From Coriobacteriia bacterium (GTDB lineage: Bacteria; Actinomycetota; Coriobacteriia; Coriobacteriales; QAMH01), in NCBI GenBank assembly GCA_900756605.1, contig CAAEKX010000342.1, positions 1-5,871 of the forward strand: a DNA stretch of 5,871 nt, in the 5' to 3' direction. Below the pieces are notes generated by a model. It did not search any database. It was not told the origin of the DNA and saw only the letters and a list, made by a program, of their open reading frames with translations. How positions within the stretch are numbered: the stretch's first letter is position 1; every line of letters begins with the position of its first letter. The translations under genes and the position numbers were made by a program. Shown piece after piece: positions 3,474 to 5,871 of the stretch.

Positions 3474-5871
3474 TGCATGACCTCCTTACGCGCACCGCCC
3501 TTTTGCAGTAGACGGACATTACATGCGCATTCGTTCCACGCCATGTTGGGCGACCACACGCCCGAGAGGTAGTACACCTCGTTGGTGGGATTGATCCACG
3601 GATAGATGAGCGAGTTGTAGCTGTCGCCGTCCATGTACTCGCTCCACCAGCCCTGATCGAAGATGGCCTGCCCGGGATACATGCCCGGGTCGAGCACGAG
3701 GCCACCCTGGCACTTGCCGCGCCCGTTGTAGGCCTCGACCAGATCGCCTGCCTCCAGACCACGCTCCTTGGCATCGTCGGGATTCATGAAGATCTTGGGC
3801 ATGCTGTTTTGCAACTCGAGCATGAAGGGGTTGTTCACGTACGTGGAGTGCACGCGATAGGTGCTGTTTCGCGTGATGAAGGCGAGTGGGTACTTGGTAC
3901 GCGCCTCTGGGTCATCCTTGTATTCCGTGTCTTCGAAGGCGGGCTTGTAGCAGGGCAGCTGCTCCTCGAGCTCGAGGAACTCATCCTCGTCGCGATAGAA
4001 CTGGATGCGTCCCGAACGCACGAACGGCGCCGTCACGTCGATTGCGTTGGGAAGCGACTGACTCGGGAATGGCGTCCCCTCGTGAATCTGGCTCCAGAAG
4101 GGGATGCGCTTCTCGCCCGGATTGGCGTGCCAGAGCTTGCCCGGCCCCTCGCGCAGCTGCTCGGCCGTGAGCTGGTTGACATAGGGGCCGCCGTTGGCCA
4201 AAAGCGTGCGCAGGACATCATCGGCCACTTGCTCGGATTGCGACTCGTCGAAGACGGGCCATTGGTCCGCATACGAGGGATCGATGTGCGTGGCGAGCTC
4301 CTTGCAGATCCAGATCTCGGGGCGTGCTTCGCCCGGCGGATCGACCATCTGCTGCTGGAGTTGCACCCAGGGATGCAGCGGCGTCGTGGTGAGCTCGAGC
4401 TTCTCGTACCAGCTCGGAGCCGGCAGGGCCACGTCGCTCATATCGACCGTGGTGGTGCGCTGGAAATCGAGCGTCACGAGGCATTCGAGCTCGCCACTCT
4501 CCTTGGCGCTGCGCAGCCAGTTGGCAACGTTATGCTGGTCCATCGGATTGCCCCAGCCCACGACGAGGGCCTTGAGGCCATTGGGCGGGAAGGCATTTTG
4601 CTGCATCGTCTCCGTGCGGCCGGTGACGGCGTACTGGAATGACATCGTGTGCTTGTTCATGCGCGGCGGATTGAACCACGACGCGGGGATGAAACGCGTC
4701 TTGTACTGGCCCACATAGGTCGAGATGCCGCCGCCGAGCTGGCCGATGTTGCCCGTAAGCGCCGCGATGAGCGCGAGCGAGCGACCCTTGAGGTCACCGT
4801 GATACCACTGTGTGCCCGCGCCACCGAAGATGATGTGCATGGGCTTGATGGTCGCGCACTCCTGCGCGATGCGCTCGATGGTCTCGACGGGAATGCTCGT
4901 GGTATCACTCGCCCACTGCGCCGTCTTGCCCACGAGGCTCTCGCGCAGCAACCTGAAACCGCTCTTGGCATGCGCGGTGGTACCGTCTTTGAGGCGCACA
5001 TCACCCGTGTACTCGAGCGTGCAGCCCTCCATGCCACCGAGGCGCTCGGGGTTGACCGCGAAGGGCCTGCCATTGGCGTCGACGGCCACGTACGTGGTGC
5101 GATAGGCCGGAGATGGCAGGGCCGAGAGCCCCGCCACGTTGGCAGCCTCGATGCGCTTTCCCGTAGTGGTGTCAACGAGCAGGGGCATATCGGTGAAGTT
5201 CTTGCAGAAGGCCTCGTCATAGAGGCCATCGTCGATGATGATCTTGGCGACTGCCAGCGCAAAGGCCGCATCCGTATCGGGCTTGAGGCGCACCCATTCG
5301 GTCGATTTCTCGGAGGTCGCCGAGTAGTTGGGGTCGAAGTTGACCACCTTGCCGCCGTTCTCGCGCGAGATGTTGAGAAAGTGCGCATCGGGAAGACGCG
5401 TGACCATAACATTCGAGCCAAAGATCATCGTGTACTTGGAATCTTCCCAGCAGTACGACTCGAGCTCCTCGCTCTGCACGCCAAAGGTCTCGGGCCAGAA
5501 CATGGGGAGGTCGCCGTTCATCTCGTAGCAGCCGATAGCCGACCACCCCATCATGTTGGAAAGACGAATGATCGAGCCCTTCTGGATATGGCCAGTGCCC
5601 TGCACCTGCCAAATCACGCCCACGGACTCCGGCCCGTACTTGTCCATGACGTCACGCAGCTTGGTCGCAGCCGCGTCGAGCGCCGTGTCCCAGTCAGTTT
5701 CCTCCATCTTGCCCGTCTCATCATTCTTGACGAGCGGCTTGGTGAGCCGATGCGGCCCGTATAGCATCGTGTTGACGGATATGCCCTTGAGACAACCGCG
5801 CGGGTTGTACCCCTCGAAGGGATAATCGGATGCTTGCGAGATCATTTTGATCTGCCCCTCGTGCACGAAGC
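3470..5871 (-). CDS. Molybdopterin (Mo-bisPGD) oxidoreductase catalytic subunit, type II/NarG-like; N-terminus cut off
   Basis: This is the catalytic subunit of a DMSO-reductase-superfamily respiratory enzyme, with about 800 residues visible. Numbering from GTG 5866: PRGCLKG (Cys25) supplies the last ligand of the N-terminal [4Fe-4S] cluster. MNGDLPMFWPETFGVQ at 116-131 aligns with NarG CDLPPASPQTWGEQ, making Asp119 (codon 5512-5510) the likely Mo ligand. GSNVMVTRLPDAHF at 150-163 and FTDMPLLV at 224-231 are also NarG-like. RSLALIAALTGNIGQLGGG at 362-380 and GWGNPMDQHN at 437-446 are cofactor-binding segments. SDVALPAPSWYEK at 477-489, HPW at 498-500, SGRIQFY at 618-624 and RVHSTY at 671-676 match the NarG/EbdA/SerA group, and the C-terminal domain (about 655-785) closes the cofactor cleft. 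GTG 5866 is not a credible start because the frame stays open to the edge and the first three cluster ligands, and any Tat signal, must lie upstream; about 60-80 residues are missing. Expected full size is about 870, like SerA/ClrA/EbdA and shorter than NarG (~1,250). The substrate is unknown: nitrate, other oxyanions, sulfoxides or organic substrates are all possible. Confidence 0.95.
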   Translation of the reverse strand, partial: FVHEGQIKMISQASDYPFEGYNPRGCLKGISVNTMLYGPHRLTKPLVKNDETGKMEETDWDTALDAAATKLRDVMDKYGPESVGVIWQVQGTGHIQKGSIIRLSNMMGWSAIGCYEMNGDLPMFWPETFGVQSEELESYCWEDSKYTMIFGSNVMVTRLPDAHFLNISRENGGKVVNFDPNYSATSEKSTEWVRLKPDTDAAFALAVAKIIIDDGLYDEAFCKNFTDMPLLVDTTTGKRIEAANVAGLSALPSPAYRTTYVAVDANGRPFAVNPERLGGMEGCTLEYTGDVRLKDGTTAHAKSGFRLLRESLVGKTAQWASDTTSIPVETIERIAQECATIKPMHIIFGGAGTQWYHGDLKGRSLALIAALTGNIGQLGGGISTYVGQYKTRFIPASWFNPPRMNKHTMSFQYAVTGRTETMQQNAFPPNGLKALVVGWGNPMDQHNVANWLRSAKESGELECLVTLDFQRTTTVDMSDVALPAPSWYEKLELTTTPLHPWVQLQQQMVDPPGEARPEIWICKELATHIDPSYADQWPVFDESQSEQVADDVLRTLLANGGPYVNQLTAEQLREGPGKLWHANPGEKRIPFWSQIHEGTPFPSQSLPNAIDVTAPFVRSGRIQFYRDEDEFLELEEQLPCYKPAFEDTEYKDDPEARTKYPLAFITRNSTYRVHSTYVNNPFMLELQNSMPKIFMNPDDAKERGLEAGDLVEAYNGRGKCQGGLVLDPGMYPGQAIFDQGWWSEYMDGDSYNSLIYPWINPTNEVYYLSGVWSPNMAWNECACNVRLLQKGGARKEVMQ
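3481..3487 (-). promoter_or_regulatory. Strong ribosome binding site of the Fe-S subunit gene
   Basis: On the minus strand AAGGAGG ends 7 nt before ATG 3473. A different-frame ATG only 2 nt after the site is the penultimate codon of the catalytic gene and is too close to be used. A consensus site plus an ATGA overlap suggests high, coupled production of the Fe-S subunit. Confidence 0.8.

Larger units (their letters stand above)
1..5871 (-). other. Probable single operon: catalytic Mo subunit - Fe-S subunit - NrfD anchor - lipoprotein flavodoxin - CorA
   Basis: Five same-strand genes are joined by a 4-nt overlap (3470-3473), a 2-nt gap (2794-2795), a 4-nt overlap (1465-1468) and a 12-nt gap (806-817). 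No intergenic space is large enough for a promoter or a rho-independent terminator. Both operon ends lie outside the window, so the promoter, any regulator and the maturation chaperone (TorD/NarJ type) cannot be seen. Internal promoters within coding sequence cannot be excluded, especially ahead of the corA-family gene. Confidence 0.75.

Noticed and set aside
2769..3572. Plus-strand open frame of 267 codons opposite the Fe-S gene
   Set aside because: The opposite strand encodes four perfect ferredoxin cysteine sets. This frame crosses gene boundaries and looks like no protein family.
3669..3689. TGCCCGGG repeated twice, 13 bases apart
   Set aside because: It lies inside the catalytic gene and is explained by two Pro-Gly codon pairs (PGMYPG).
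3809..4642. Plus-strand open frame of 277 codons
   Set aside because: Antisense shadow of the catalytic subunit; no plausible ribosome site or family resemblance.
4649..5764. Long open plus-strand frame (371 codons) opposite the catalytic gene
   Set aside because: It is antisense to strongly conserved molybdoenzyme sequence. Its product is Arg/His/Gly-rich with no recognisable domain, as expected from the codon bias of the high-GC gene below it.
5793..5807. Inverted repeat CAACC-GCGCG-GGTTG
   Set aside because: The stem is only 5 bp, inside the conserved NPRGC coding segment, with no T tract or regulatory position.
5864..5866. GTG as the start of the catalytic subunit
   Set aside because: The open frame continues to the window edge, and a start here would omit three of the four Fe-S cluster ligands that the family needs.

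Overview
This is a moderately high-GC (about 60% by eye) window of densely packed bacterial DNA in which all five genes are read on the minus strand, from the right edge to the left edge. It looks like one transcription unit, with both ends cut off by the window. The likely source is an anaerobic, Gram-positive-type actinobacterium, perhaps a Coriobacteriia/Eggerthellaceae-like gut organism. That is an inference from base composition, the lipoprotein flavodoxin and the respiratory molybdoenzyme arrangement; no phylogenetic marker is present.

Layout, in order of transcription: (1) 5871-3470, the catalytic molybdopterin subunit of a DMSO-reductase-superfamily enzyme, missing its N-terminus. Its sequence resembles the NarG/type II branch and includes a GDLP motif whose Asp corresponds to the molybdenum ligand of NarG. 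(2) 3473-2796, a four-[4Fe-4S] electron-transfer subunit. (3) 2793-1465, an NrfD/PsrC-type membrane subunit with about ten membrane spans. (4) 1468-818, a flavodoxin-fold protein with a lipoprotein signal peptide, so predicted to sit on the outside of the membrane. (5) 805-1, a CorA-family divalent cation channel, cut off just before its first membrane helix.

The junctions are very tight: 4-nt ATGA overlaps at two, a 2-nt gap at one and a 12-nt gap at the last. There is no room for an internal promoter or terminator in intergenic DNA. Genes 1-3 form the standard catalytic / Fe-S / quinone-interacting trio of an anaerobic respiratory complex: electrons pass between the menaquinone pool (NrfD-type protein), the Fe-S chain and the Mo-bisPGD site. 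The substrate cannot be read from the sequence.

The most interesting points are the mixed character of the complex (NarG-like catalytic subunit, compact Fe-S subunit with Cys where NarH has its Trp ligand, and an NrfD-type anchor instead of a heme b subunit) and the translational coupling of an apparently extracytoplasmic lipoprotein flavodoxin to the membrane subunit. I saw no RNA genes, mobile elements, CRISPR arrays or notable repeats, and no non-coding stretch longer than 12 bases.
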